DNA from: Lutibaculum sp963816555
GTDB taxonomy: Bacteria > Pseudomonadota > Alphaproteobacteria > Rhizobiales > Tepidamorphaceae
Direction of reading: 5' to 3'
Assembly: GCA_963816555.1 (NCBI GenBank)
Contig: CAWFLD010000004.1
Coordinates: 248,001 to 312,000, forward strand
DNA length: 64,000 nt
The notes under the pieces are model-generated. The model was not told where the DNA came from and ran no database searches. It saw only the letters and a list, made by a program, of their open reading frames with translations. The position numbers and the translations under genes are program-made. Shown one piece after another: positions 52,948 to 61,526 of this stretch. Numbering within the stretch: position 1 is the first letter of the stretch; each line of letters begins with the position of its first letter.

Positions 52948-54092
52948 TGAACCGTGGCGGGAGCCGCCTGTTCCTGATCGCTCGCGGATGCGGTGCCCGT
53001 CGGCGGGACGGAGACGTCCGGCGCGGCCGACGCGTCGTCGCCGGTCGCGTTGCCCTGCGGCTGCGAGCCGCCGGTGCCCGAGGCGCCTGCCGCCGTGCCG
53101 GACGGCGCGGCGGTGCCGGAGGCTGCGCCGCCCTGGGCGGGCTGGCCGGCGCTGCTCGTGTCGCTCTCTCCCGCATCCGGCGCGCTGCTGGACGGCGTCC
53201 CTTCCGTGCCGCTCCCGAGGCCGGGCACGCCCTGCGCGCTGAGGAAGTAGCGGAAGAACTCGGAGTCGGGGCTGACCACGAAGCGGGTGTTGTCGCTCTC
53301 GAGCCCCTTCTCGTAGGCCTGCATCGAGCGATAGAAGTCGAAGAAGCCCGGATCCTGGCCATAGGCCTTGGCGAAGATGGCGTTGCGCTTCGCGTCGCCC
53401 TCGCCTCGGGTCTCCTCGGCGTCGCGCTGGGCGTTGGCCACGGTGATCGTCGCCTCCCTGTCGGCGCGCGAGCGGATGCGCCGGGCCTGCTCCTCGCCCT
53501 CGGCGCGGATCTGCGCGGCCTCCTGCTGGCGCTCCGTCTGCATGCGGCGATAGATCGCCTCGGAGTTCGCCTGCGGCAGGTCGGCGCGGCGGATGCGGAC
53601 GTCGACGACGTCGATGCCGAAGCTCTGGGCCTCGCGGTTCACCAGGTTCGTGATCTGGTGCATCAGCTCGTCGCGCTGGTCGCGCACCACGGCGAAGAAG
53701 GTCTGCTCGCCGAGCACGCGGCGCAGCGAGGAGTTCAGCACCGTGGCAAGGCGCGATTCGGCGTCGGCGAGGTTGCCGACCGACTGGTAGAAGCGCAGCG
53801 GGTCCGAGATCCGGTAGCGCGCGAAGGCGTCGACCACGAGACGCTTCTGGTCGGAGGCGATGACCTCCTGGACCGGCGAATCGAGGTCGAGGATGCGGTC
53901 GTCGAGATAGACGACGTTGTCGGCCACCGGCACCTTCCAGTGGAGGCCGGCGTCCTTGATGACCCGGCGCGCGTCGCCGAACCGCATGACGAGCACCTGC
54001 TGCGCCTCGTTGACCGTGAACGCCGCGCTGTAGAGGACGTAGAGGCCGATCGCGACGAGCAGGAGGAAGCCTATTCCGATCGTCTTGTTCAT
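52944..54092 (-). CDS. hflC: HflC, SPFH-domain FtsH modulator, with long C-terminal tail
   Basis: HflC joins HflK to form the membrane complex that controls FtsH proteolysis. One N-terminal helix (about 5-25) is followed by the SPFH domain (VNEAQQVLVMRFGDARRVIK, VVYLDDRILDLDSPVQEVIA) and the coiled coil with AQRDAEETRGEGDAKRNAIF. From about residue 295 it has a Ser/Gly/Ala/Thr/Pro-rich tail of about 85 residues, making 382 in total, longer than typical HflC. The start overlaps the hflK stop. Confidence 0.94.
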   Translation of the reverse strand: MNKTIGIGFLLLVAIGLYVLYSAAFTVNEAQQVLVMRFGDARRVIKDAGLHWKVPVADNVVYLDDRILDLDSPVQEVIASDQKRLVVDAFARYRISDPLRFYQSVGNLADAESRLATVLNSSLRRVLGEQTFFAVVRDQRDELMHQITNLVNREAQSFGIDVVDVRIRRADLPQANSEAIYRRMQTERQQEAAQIRAEGEEQARRIRSRADREATITVANAQRDAEETRGEGDAKRNAIFAKAYGQDPGFFDFYRSMQAYEKGLESDNTRFVVSPDSEFFRYFLSAQGVPGLGSGTEGTPSSSAPDAGESDTSSAGQPAQGGAASGTAAPSGTAAGASGTGGSQPQGNATGDDASAAPDVSVPPTGTASASDQEQAAPATVQ

Positions 54093-55258
54093 TGCGTGCT
54101 GCTCCCCGAGCCGGTGGACGCGCTGCCGCCGCCCGACGTCGAGCTGCTGCCGACGGAGGAGGTGCGCTTCTGGCTCTGCTGCAGAGGCTCGAGCGGCAGG
54201 TACGGGACGACCCCGCGGCCGCTGTCCTTGCCTTCGTCGATGATGATCTTGTCGGACCCGCCGAGCACCCGCTCCATGGTCTCCAGGAACATGCGGCGCC
54301 GCGTGACGTCGGGGGCGAGCGAATACTGCTTCAGGATCTGGTCGAAGCGGCTCGCCTGGCCTTCGGCCTCGGCGACCGTCTGCTCGCGGTAGCCTTCGGC
54401 CTGCTGGGTGATCTGCGCCGCCCGGCCGCGTGCCTCGGGCACGACCCGGTTCGCATAGGCCTGGGCCTCGTTGCGCAGCCGCTCCTGGTCGGCGCGGGCC
54501 GCCTGGACGTCGCGGAACGCGTCGATCACCGCCGACGGCGGATCGACCTTCTGCAGCTGGACCTGGGTGATGGTGATGCCCGACTTGTAGGTGTCGAGCG
54601 TCTTCTGCATCAGCTCCAGGACCGCCTGCTCGGTCACGGCGCGGGCCTGGGTGAGGACGGGCTGCAGCTGGCTGCGGCCGATCACCTCGCGCATCGCGCT
54701 CTCGGCCACCGCCTTCACGGTGCCTTCGGGATTCTGGATGTTGAAGAGGTACTTGGCCGCGTCGTTGATGACCCAGAAGACGGAGAAGTCGACGTCGACG
54801 ATGTTCTCGTCGCCCGTCAGGATCAGGCTCTCCTCGGGCACGTCGCGGACGTCGGTGCGGCCGTTCTCCATCATGCGCATGCCGACGTCGACGCGGTTGA
54901 CGCGCGTCACCTTCGGCGTCAGCACCGTCTCGATCGGCCACGGCCAGTGGTAGTTCAGGCCGGGGTCGGTCTGCTCGACGAACTTGCCGAAGCGCAGCAC
55001 CACGCCCTGCTCGTCGGTCTCGACGCGGTAGAAGCCGCTCGCCGCCCAGATGCCGATCAGCACGAGCACCGCCAGGATGACGCCGCGGCCGCCGAACGAG
55101 CCGCCCGGCAGCACGTTCCGGAGCCGGTCCTGGCTGCGCCGGAGAATTTCCTCGAGATCCGGGGGCTGCTGGCCGCCCCCGCCGCCGGACGGGGGACTAC
55201 CCCAGGGGCCGCCGTTGCCCCCACGCCAGCCACCGCCGCTCTGGTTGTTCCAGGGCAT
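54089..55258 (-). CDS. hflK: HflK, SPFH-domain FtsH modulator
   Basis: A 389-residue HflK. The N-terminus is Gly/Asn/Pro-rich (MPWNNQSGGGWRGGNGGPWG), then one membrane helix near 60-78, the SPFH domain (YRVETDEQGVVLRFGKFVEQ, GLNYHWPWPIETVLTPKV) and a coiled coil (QVQLQKVDPPSAVIDAFRDV). The C-terminus is a Ser/Gly-rich tail. First gene of hflK-hflC-DUF2065-degP; its promoter is predicted at 55312-55340. Confidence 0.95.
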   Translation of the reverse strand: MPWNNQSGGGWRGGNGGPWGSPPSGGGGGQQPPDLEEILRRSQDRLRNVLPGGSFGGRGVILAVLVLIGIWAASGFYRVETDEQGVVLRFGKFVEQTDPGLNYHWPWPIETVLTPKVTRVNRVDVGMRMMENGRTDVRDVPEESLILTGDENIVDVDFSVFWVINDAAKYLFNIQNPEGTVKAVAESAMREVIGRSQLQPVLTQARAVTEQAVLELMQKTLDTYKSGITITQVQLQKVDPPSAVIDAFRDVQAARADQERLRNEAQAYANRVVPEARGRAAQITQQAEGYREQTVAEAEGQASRFDQILKQYSLAPDVTRRRMFLETMERVLGGSDKIIIDEGKDSGRGVVPYLPLEPLQQSQKRTSSVGSSSTSGGGSASTGSGSSTQ

Positions 55259-55560
55259 GAGAATTCCTTGCTTGTGGGTCGGCGGTTTGCCCCTCCGCCG
55301 GTTCTTGTTGGCATATACGCGAGCGTACCTAGCGTTTCAACGCGTTGCGGCCGACAGCCGGAGCGATCGGTGAACGGCGCGTGCGGCACACTGCCTCGCC
55401 ATCTCGCCCGCAGGACCGGTTTTCGCCCCAATTCCGACGCTTCGCGCGTCGGTTTCCGCACGCCCCGGCGATCCGACGGGGAATTGACCGGCGCCGGCGG
55501 AACCCCGCGACCGCGGGTGGCATTGCAGCCCGCGAAGACGAAGCGCGAGGAGTTTGCCAG
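55259..55560. other. Divergent intergenic region hflK / SDR
   Basis: A 302-base region. The left part holds the hflK promoter. The right part (55370-55560) is GC-rich and must serve the SDR gene, but no promoter stands out; GAGGAG lies ahead of its ATG. A frame open upstream of 55561 is not supported by a start signal. Confidence 0.5.
55312..55340 (-). promoter_or_regulatory. Predicted sigma70-type promoter of hflK operon
   Basis: Minus-strand TTGAAA (55335-55340) and TATATG (55312-55317) are spaced by 17 bases, a good housekeeping match that leaves a leader of about 45 nt. A heat-shock-type promoter is not evident, although the regulon would suggest one. Confidence 0.65.
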
Positions 55561-56421
55561 ATGAGCGACGAGACGGAACGTCCCGCCCAGGCCCAGGACA
55601 CCCAGCCGGGCCACGAGTACGAGATGACGCCCGCGCCGGATTACATGCCACGCTACCGGGGCAGCGAGCGGCTGAAGGACAAGGTCGCCATCGTGACCGG
55701 AGGCGATTCCGGCATCGGCCGCGCCGTCGCGATCCTGTTCGCGCGCGAAGGCGCCAAGCTGACCATCGTCTACAAGGAGGAGGACGAGAACGAGGACGCC
55801 GCGGAGACGCAGCGCCTGTGCCGCGAGGAAGGCGCGCCGGTGCATCTCGTCGAGGGCGACGTCGGCACGAAGAGCTTCTGCGAGAACGTGGTGCAGCAGA
55901 CGATCGACCGCTACGGGCAGATCGACGTGCTGGTCAACAACGCCGCCGAGCAGCACGAGGCGGACGAGCTGACCGAGATCACGGAAGCGCAGGCCGAGCA
56001 GACCTTCCGGACGAACATCTTCGGCTACATCTTCATGGCGCAGGCGGCGCTGAAGCACATGAAGAAGGGCGCCGCGATCGTCAACTCGACGTCGATCACC
56101 GCCTATCGCGGCACGAGCCACCTCGTCGACTACGCCGCGACCAAGGGCGCGATCGTCGCCTTCACCCGCGCGCTCTCGTCGCAGCAGGCAAAGCACGGCA
56201 TCCGCGTCAACGGGGTGGCGCCGGGACCGATCTGGACGCCGCTGATCCCGGCGAGCTTCGAGCCCGAGCACGTGGCGAAATTCGGCGCGAACCAGCCGCT
56301 CGGCCGGGCCGGCCAGCCCTGCGAGGTCGCGCCGTCCTACCTGTTCCTCGCCTGCGAGGACGCCTCCTACATGACCGGCCAGGTGCTGCACCCGAACGGC
56401 GGCGAGATCATCGGCGGCTGA
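55561..56421 (+). CDS. Short-chain dehydrogenase/reductase (YghA/GSP39-like)
   Basis: A 286-residue SDR. A hydrophilic N-terminal lead of about 40 residues (PDYMPRYRGSERLKDKVAI) precedes the cofactor motif VTGGDSGIGRAVA; VLVNNAAEQHEADELTEIT, catalytic Ser in IVNSTSITAYRG and Tyr-x3-Lys in VDYAATKGAIVAFT are present, and VAPGPIWTPLIPASF ends the core. The longer N-terminus is typical of the general-stress SDRs. Substrate unknown. It is preceded by GAGGAG. Confidence 0.9.
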   Translation: MSDETERPAQAQDTQPGHEYEMTPAPDYMPRYRGSERLKDKVAIVTGGDSGIGRAVAILFAREGAKLTIVYKEEDENEDAAETQRLCREEGAPVHLVEGDVGTKSFCENVVQQTIDRYGQIDVLVNNAAEQHEADELTEITEAQAEQTFRTNIFGYIFMAQAALKHMKKGAAIVNSTSITAYRGTSHLVDYAATKGAIVAFTRALSSQQAKHGIRVNGVAPGPIWTPLIPASFEPEHVAKFGANQPLGRAGQPCEVAPSYLFLACEDASYMTGQVLHPNGGEIIGG

Positions 56422-56438
56422 GGCGACTGCCAGCCCGG

Positions 56439-56972
56439 CTATCGCCGCTCGTAGGTGAGGAAGGTGACGGCGGCGGTGTCCTTCTCGCCGCGCACGGGGC
56501 CGCGGCGCGCCGTCTCGCGCCACACGGCGCGGTCGATGTCGGGGAAGCGCACGTCGCCCTCCGGGCGCGCCGCCACCTCGGTGATCTCGAGCCGGTCGGC
56601 GATGTCGATCGTCTGGGCGTAGATCTGGCCGCCGCCGATCACGGCGATCATCGACGCGCCGCCCTCCCGGCCGAGCCGGGCGGCGAGCTCGAGCCCCTCT
56701 TCCAGCTCCGTCGCGCGCTCGATGCCCTCGGTGTGCGGCAGCGTCGGCCCGCTGACGACGACGTTCGGCCGGCCGGGCAGCGGCCTGCCGACCGCGAGGA
56801 AGGTGCGCCGCCCCATCAGCACGGGCTGGCCCATCGTCACCTCCTTGAAGTGCCGGAGGTCCGACGGCAGCCGCCACGGCATCTCGCCCTGGCTGCCGAT
56901 CACGCCGTTCTCCGCCACCGCGGCGACGAGGACGATCGGCAGGCCGTAGCGGGCCGCGTTCTCAGCCGCCAT
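56439..56972 (-). CDS. folA: Dihydrofolate reductase
   Basis: DHFR, 177 residues, regenerates tetrahydrofolate. LVAAVAENGVIGSQGEMPWRLPSDLRHF includes the Trp and Asp of the active site; MGRRTFLAVGRPLPGRPNVVVSG and MIAVIGGGQIYAQTIDIADRLEITEV follow. It lies two bases after thyA, whose reaction makes dihydrofolate, a standard pairing. Confidence 0.96.
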   Translation of the reverse strand: MAAENAARYGLPIVLVAAVAENGVIGSQGEMPWRLPSDLRHFKEVTMGQPVLMGRRTFLAVGRPLPGRPNVVVSGPTLPHTEGIERATELEEGLELAARLGREGGASMIAVIGGGQIYAQTIDIADRLEITEVAARPEGDVRFPDIDRAVWRETARRGPVRGEKDTAAVTFLTYERR

Positions 56973-56974
56973 GG

Positions 56975-57769
56975 TCAGACCGCGACCTCGGCCCTGATGT
57001 GGGGGTGCGGGTCGTAGCCGCGAAGCTCGAAATCCTCGTAGCGGAAGGCGAAGATGTCGGTCACCTCAGGGTTGATGTGCATGGTCGGGAGCGGCCGCGG
57101 CTCCCGCGACAGCTGCTCGCGCGCCTGCTCGAGGTGGTTCGTGTAGAGATGCGCGTCGCCCAGCGTGTGCACGAAGTCGCCCGGCTCAAGCCCCGTCGCC
57201 TGCGCCACCATCATGGTGAGGAGCGCGTAGGAGGCGATGTTGAACGGCACGCCGAGGAACACGTCGGCGGAGCGCTGGTAGAGCTGGCAGGAGAGCCTGC
57301 CGTCGCCGACCCAGAACTGGAACAGGCAGTGGCACGGCGGCAGGGCCATGTCGTCGACCTCCGCCGGGTTCCAGGCGGAGACGACGAGGCGGCGCGAGTT
57401 CGGGTTCGTGCGGATCGTCTCGACGACCTGCGCGACCTGGTCGATCGAGCGCCCGTCGGGGGCCGGCCAGGAGCGCCACTGACGGCCGTAGACGGGACCG
57501 AGCTCGCCGTTCTCGTCGGCCCACTCGTCCCAGATCCGCACGCCGTGCTCGTTGAGGTAGCGGATGTTGGTGTCGCCGGCGAGGAACCAGAGGAGCTCGT
57601 GGACGATCGACTTCAGGTGCAGCTTCTTCGTCGTCAGCATCGGGAAGCCCGCCTGAAGGTCGAAGCGCATCTGGTGGCCGAAGACGCTGAGCGTGCCCGT
57701 GCCCGTGCGGTCGCCCTTCTTGATCCCCTCGTCGAGGATGCGGCGCAGGAGGTCGTGATAGGTCTTCAT
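56975..57769 (-). CDS. thyA: Thymidylate synthase
   Basis: ThyA methylates dUMP to dTMP using methylene-tetrahydrofolate. The 264-residue protein has DRTGTGTLSVFGHQMRFDL, the catalytic Cys in MALPPCHCLFQFWV, and SADVFLGVPFNIASYALLTM, with the standard E. coli-type length. The ATG at 57769 begins MKTYHDLLRRILDEG. Followed by folA in one unit. Confidence 0.97.
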   Translation of the reverse strand: MKTYHDLLRRILDEGIKKGDRTGTGTLSVFGHQMRFDLQAGFPMLTTKKLHLKSIVHELLWFLAGDTNIRYLNEHGVRIWDEWADENGELGPVYGRQWRSWPAPDGRSIDQVAQVVETIRTNPNSRRLVVSAWNPAEVDDMALPPCHCLFQFWVGDGRLSCQLYQRSADVFLGVPFNIASYALLTMMVAQATGLEPGDFVHTLGDAHLYTNHLEQAREQLSREPRPLPTMHINPEVTDIFAFRYEDFELRGYDPHPHIRAEVAV

Positions 57770-57933
57770 CGCGAATCGCGGCGTCCGAAGGATCCGGCCG
57801 GAGCATAGCCCCAGGGCCCGGTCGCGCCTACCGCCGCGGGCGCCGCGGCTGCGGTTGCCCACCGTATTCCCCAGGCGGGCCGGGCGCGCGGCGGCAAATG
57901 TCACTTTCTTGTCGCGCGGCGCAGCGAGGACGC

Positions 57934-57962
57934 TTCAAATCGCGGCGCCACCCCCCTATATT
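57934..57962 (+). promoter_or_regulatory. Predicted promoter of the tmRNA gene
   Basis: TTCAAA (57934-57939) and TATATT (57957-57962) are separated by 17 bases, a good match for a strong stable-RNA promoter. Transcription would start near 57968-57970, immediately before the first tmRNA sequences. Confidence 0.7.
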
Positions 57963-57968
57963 GGGCGT

Positions 57969-58290
57969 GTCGGAGATATCCGACTATGGCGATAAACGAC
58001 CGTCAGAATAAGCCTTTCGGACCCGGGGGCGGTACCCGGCGCCTCCACCCGAACCGATCCCGAGCGGTCGGCTCCGGTGGGGGCGAAATAGGATCGACGA
58101 GGGTGTAAAGGACGGATTTTCGCCCGGCATGGTACCACCGTCATCGGACCAAAATGTAGTTGCGAATGACAACTATGCTCCGGTTGCTCAGGCCGCGTAA
58201 GGCGGTTTGAAAAACCACTTGAAGCCCTGGCGGGTTTAGCTCCGTCAGGCGGGGTCCGGAGGCACCTGGCAACAGAAGCCTCCACTTTCA
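57969..58290 (+). ncRNA. ssrA: Circularly permuted two-piece tmRNA
   Basis: tmRNA rescues stalled ribosomes and tags the product. The order is permuted as in other alphaproteobacteria: the acceptor 3' part comes first (to 58049), then a loop to be removed, then the coding piece. The 7-bp acceptor stem pairs GGGGGCG (58079-58085) with CGCCTCC (58040-58046), with the G3-U70 alanine identity pair; the last A of CCA is not encoded. The 5' piece continues AATAGGATCGACGAGGG. The tag frame at 58162-58200 reads ANDNYAPVAQAA then TAA. The 3' end is near the GGAGGC/GCCTCC stem (58257-58282). Exact ends are approximate. Confidence 0.93.
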
Positions 58291-58356
58291 TTTCATGTCC
58301 GCCCCGGCGGACGCGACGTCCACCTCGTCAAGGCAAATCGGTTTCGGCTCTCGCGC

Positions 58357-58920
58357 ATGGCTCAGGACCTCATCCGCTACGACCTTCTCGCTCAGGACGC
58401 ATTGAGGGGTGTCGTTCGCACGGTCCTGATGGATGCGGCGAAGAACGGCCTTCCCGGCGAGCACCACTTCTTCATCGCCTTCGAGACGACGGCGCCCGGC
58501 GTGCGCGTCTCCAACCGGCTGCGCGAGCAGTACCCGGAGGAGATGACGGTCGTCCTGCAGCACCAGTTCTGGGATCTCGACGTCACCGAGACGGGCTTCA
58601 CGGTGAGCCTGTCGTTCAACGGCGTGCCGGAGAAGCTCATCGTGCCGTTCACGGCGATCAAGGGCTTCTTCGACCCCAGCGTCCAGTTCGGCCTGCAGTT
58701 CGAGCCTGTCGTGCCCGAGGAGGGTGAGGAAGGCGAGGACGCCGCCGAGGACGCGGTCGGCCCCGCCCCCGAGGCGACCGTCACCGAGTTCGCCGCAAGC
58801 CCCGAGACGGCCGGCCCCGCGCCCGACGCCGAGGCACCCGCCGGCGAGGGCGAGGAGGGCGACGACGCCGACCGCTCCGCCGAGGTCGTCTCGCTCGACG
58901 CGTTCCGCAAGAAGAGCTGA
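58357..58920 (+). CDS. sspB: SspB, ClpXP adaptor for tmRNA-tagged proteins
   Basis: An alphaproteobacterial-type SspB of 187 residues. The substrate-binding domain spans about 1-115 (MAQDLIRYDLLAQDALRGVV, HHFFIAFETTAPGVRVSNRL, VVLQHQFWDLDV, IPFTAIKGFFDPSVQFGLQF). An acidic Glu/Ala/Pro linker follows and the end (SAEVVSLDAFRKKS) is the likely ClpX-binding tail. It is about 70 bases downstream of ssrA on the same strand, so the tag and its adaptor are neighbours. Confidence 0.92.
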   Translation: MAQDLIRYDLLAQDALRGVVRTVLMDAAKNGLPGEHHFFIAFETTAPGVRVSNRLREQYPEEMTVVLQHQFWDLDVTETGFTVSLSFNGVPEKLIVPFTAIKGFFDPSVQFGLQFEPVVPEEGEEGEDAAEDAVGPAPEATVTEFAASPETAGPAPDAEAPAGEGEEGDDADRSAEVVSLDAFRKKS

Positions 58921-58945
58921 GGGACGCCGTCCCGGCTCCCCTCCG

Positions 58946-59766
58946 TCAGCCGCCGAGCCTCGCCTTCTTCGCGATGTCGAGATCCGAGAGATAGCCGAGG
59001 ATCTTGCCGGCCTGCGTGCCGTCTTCCGTCACGAACGCATCGCGAACGCCGTTCGACAACGTCTGACCCTTGTGCTTCCATCGCTTGTCCGGACCTCTGC
59101 CAATGTCGCGTCCGGCTTGACGTAGATCGAGTAGTCGCTGAGCTGGTCGACCGTCTTCTGCGCGCTGCAGAAGACTGCCGAAGTCCACCGCCGAAGGCGG
59201 TGTGCCGGTGGTCTCCGCGTGGTCCGTCAGGAACTCGGTGACGAAGGCCTTGTGGAGCACGCCCAGGCCGCGTGTTGCCGGCGGCGAGCACGACGATCCG
59301 GCCTCTGTCCGCAAATCGCGGCAGGATCTTCCCGTAGACCGAGGCCGCATCGTCAACTCCTCTGAACGGCGACGATCATCGACTTTCGTGGCACCATCGT
59401 TTCCGCGGCCGTGAAAGCTTCGAGAGCCGCGGGCCCCGCCACGTGGTCGAGCAGCAGACGGGTGTTCTGCGTAGCCGCGTTCAGGTTGTCGCGTGCGAAG
59501 TAGAACGCGATCACCGCGCCGACCCACGCCGCGAACAGAGGAACGATGCTGTCCGTGAACGTGCGCAAGCCGGAGAAGGCCGCGCTCATCTGCTCTGCGG
59601 TCACCGAACCGTTGTTGATGAGCGAGCTCGCGACCACGGCCAGTCCGCCGCCCGCCACGGCACACGCGATGACCCCGACAATGATCAGCGAACCGATCAC
59701 GACGAGGCGGCCGACTTCGTCACGGCCCCATGGATGCCGCTCTGCCGGTATTCCCTGCCCGCTCAT
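58946..59766 (-). pseudogene. Membrane protein with CBS-like C-terminal region, five frame slips
   Basis: The first 137 codons are intact: two helices (LVVIGSLIIVGVIACAVAGG and FAAWVGAVIAFYF) and MVPRKSMIVAVQR. The rest is found in alternating frames, each change being one extra base: near 59355-59361, 59270-59277, 59163-59170, 59087-59092 and 59050-59056. Pieced together it reads VDDAASVYGKILPRFADRG, GLGVLHKAFVTEFLTDHAE, QKTVDQLSDYSIYVKPDATL, QAMEAQGSDVV and NGVRDAFVTEDGTQAGKILG, CBS-like. It is either a decaying gene or a stretch with many sequence errors. The family assignment is tentative. Confidence 0.6.
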
Positions 59767-59786
59767 CGTCTGCTGCTCCTCTGCAT

Positions 59787-59805
59787 ATGCAACCTATAGT
59801 TGCAT
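59787..59805. promoter_or_regulatory. Perfect palindrome between the CBS-like gene and fumC
   Basis: ATGCAAC-CTATA-GTTGCAT: a 7-bp inverted repeat with 5-base spacer, preceded by the overlapping palindrome TGCATATGCA. It lies 21 bases upstream of the minus-strand gene start and about 115 bases before fumC. The AT-rich site in GC-rich DNA suggests an operator or the promoter of the minus-strand gene. Confidence 0.55.
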
Positions 59806-59917
59806 CACGCCGCGCGACAGGCAAGCGGGTTGCGGCTCCTCCGCGGCGGCCTCCTTCCCCGTTCCCGCCCTGCCCCCCGCGTGCTAGAAGCCCGGGCAAT
59901 CGCGACCTGAAGACGGG

Positions 59918-61318
59918 ATGACGAACATGAGCGCTACGCGTACCGAAACCGACTCCTTCGGCCCCATCGAGGTGCCGGCAGACCGTTACTGGGGAGCGCA
60001 GGCGCAGCGGTCGCTCGGCAACTTCAAGATCGGCTGGGAGAAGCAGCCCGCCCCGATCGTGCGCGCGCTCGGCATCGTCAAGCGCGCCGCCGCCGAGGCG
60101 AACATGGAGATCGGCAAGCTCGATCCGAAGCTCGGCGCGGCGATCGTCCAGGCGGCGCAGGAGGTGATCGAGGGCAAGCTCGACGACCACTTCCCGCTCG
60201 TCGTGTGGCAGACGGGCTCGGGCACGCAGTCGAACATGAACGCCAACGAGGTGATCTCGAACCGCGCCATCGAGATCCTCGGCGGCGAGATGGGCACCAA
60301 GAAGCCCGTCCACCCCAACGACCACTGCAACATGAGCCAGTCGTCGAACGACACCTTCCCGACCGCGATGCACGTCGCCTGCGCGGAGGAGATCGTGCAC
60401 CGGCTCATCCCGGCGCTGCAGAAGCTCAGGAACGCGCTCAACGACAAGTCGAAGGCGTGGGACGAGATCATCAAGATCGGCCGCACCCACACCCAGGACG
60501 CCACGCCGCTGACGCTCGGCCAGGAGTTCTCCGGCTACACGGCCCAGGTCGAGAACGGCATCGCCCGCATCGAGCAGACGCTGCCGGGCCTGATGCAGCT
60601 CGCGCAGGGCGGCACCGCCGTCGGCACCGGCCTCAACGCGCCGGAGGGCTTCGCCGAGACGGTGGCCGAGAAGATCGCGGCGATCACCCAGCTCAAGTTC
60701 ACGACCGCGCCGAACAAGTTCGAGGCGCTCGCCGCGCACGACGCGATGGTCTTCTCGCACGGCGCGATCAACACCGTCGCGGCCTCGCTCTTCAAGATCG
60801 CCAACGACATCCGCTTCCTCGGCTCCGGCCCGCGCGCCGGCCTCGGCGAGCTCGCCCTGCCGGAGAACGAGCCCGGCTCGTCGATCATGCCGGGCAAGGT
60901 CAACCCGACGCAGTGCGAGGCGCTGACGCAGGTCTGCGTGCAGGTCTTCGGCAACCACTCGGCGCTGACCTTCGCGGGCAGCCAGGGCCATTTCGAGCTG
61001 AACGTCTACAACCCCGTCATGGCCTACAACTTCCTGCAGTCGGTGCGCCTGATGGCCGACGCGGCGGTGTCCTTCACCGACAACCTCGTGGTCGGCATCG
61101 AGCCGCGGCTCGAGAACATCCAGCAGGGCGTCGAGCGCTCGCTGATGCTGGTGACGGCGCTCGCCCCGAAGATCGGCTACGACAACGCCGCGACCATCGC
61201 CAAGACCGCGCACAAGAACGGCACGACGCTGCGCGAGGAGGCCGTGAAGCTCGGCTACGTCACCGAGGCCGAGTTCGACGAGACCGTGCGGCCGGAGCGG
61301 ATGGTCCGCCCCGGCTGA
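59918..61318 (+). CDS. fumC: Class II fumarase
   Basis: FumC hydrates fumarate to malate in the TCA cycle. The 466-residue protein has SFGPIEVPADRYWGAQAQRS, the substrate residues in TGSGTQSNMNANEVISNRA and SQSSNDTFPTAMHVA, catalytic GRTHTQDATPLTLGQEFSGY and the signature GSSIMPGKVNPTQCEA. Lengths and order with the two following small genes (DUF4169 and RHH) are typical of Hyphomicrobiales. Confidence 0.97.
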   Translation: MTNMSATRTETDSFGPIEVPADRYWGAQAQRSLGNFKIGWEKQPAPIVRALGIVKRAAAEANMEIGKLDPKLGAAIVQAAQEVIEGKLDDHFPLVVWQTGSGTQSNMNANEVISNRAIEILGGEMGTKKPVHPNDHCNMSQSSNDTFPTAMHVACAEEIVHRLIPALQKLRNALNDKSKAWDEIIKIGRTHTQDATPLTLGQEFSGYTAQVENGIARIEQTLPGLMQLAQGGTAVGTGLNAPEGFAETVAEKIAAITQLKFTTAPNKFEALAAHDAMVFSHGAINTVAASLFKIANDIRFLGSGPRAGLGELALPENEPGSSIMPGKVNPTQCEALTQVCVQVFGNHSALTFAGSQGHFELNVYNPVMAYNFLQSVRLMADAAVSFTDNLVVGIEPRLENIQQGVERSLMLVTALAPKIGYDNAATIAKTAHKNGTTLREEAVKLGYVTEAEFDETVRPERMVRPG

Positions 61319-61337
61319 CGTTTCCGGAGATCTGCCG

Positions 61338-61526
61338 ATGGCGGAGATCGTCAATCTGAGGCAGGCGCGCAAGAAGAAGGCGCGCGACGAGAAGGAGAAG
61401 CAGGCGGCCGACAACCGCCTGCGCTTCGGCCGGTCGAAGGCCGAGAAGGAGGCGGGAAAGCGCGAGCGCGCCCGCCAGGAGCGGCTGATCGAGGGCCATC
61501 GCCGCCCGGACGAGACGGATGGCTGA
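61338..61526 (+). CDS. DUF4169 family protein
   Basis: A 62-residue, highly charged helical protein starting MAEIVNLRQARKKKARDEKE and ending GHRRPDETDG. It matches DUF4169, a short alphaproteobacterial family of unknown role located after fumC. The stop overlaps the next gene by eight bases. Confidence 0.88.
   Translation: MAEIVNLRQARKKKARDEKEKQAADNRLRFGRSKAEKEAGKRERARQERLIEGHRRPDETDG

Noticed and set aside
57770..58356. tRNA gene in the thyA-sspB gap
   Set aside because: The tRNA-like acceptor stem belongs to the permuted tmRNA; no anticodon arm is present. No tRNA was recognised in other gaps.
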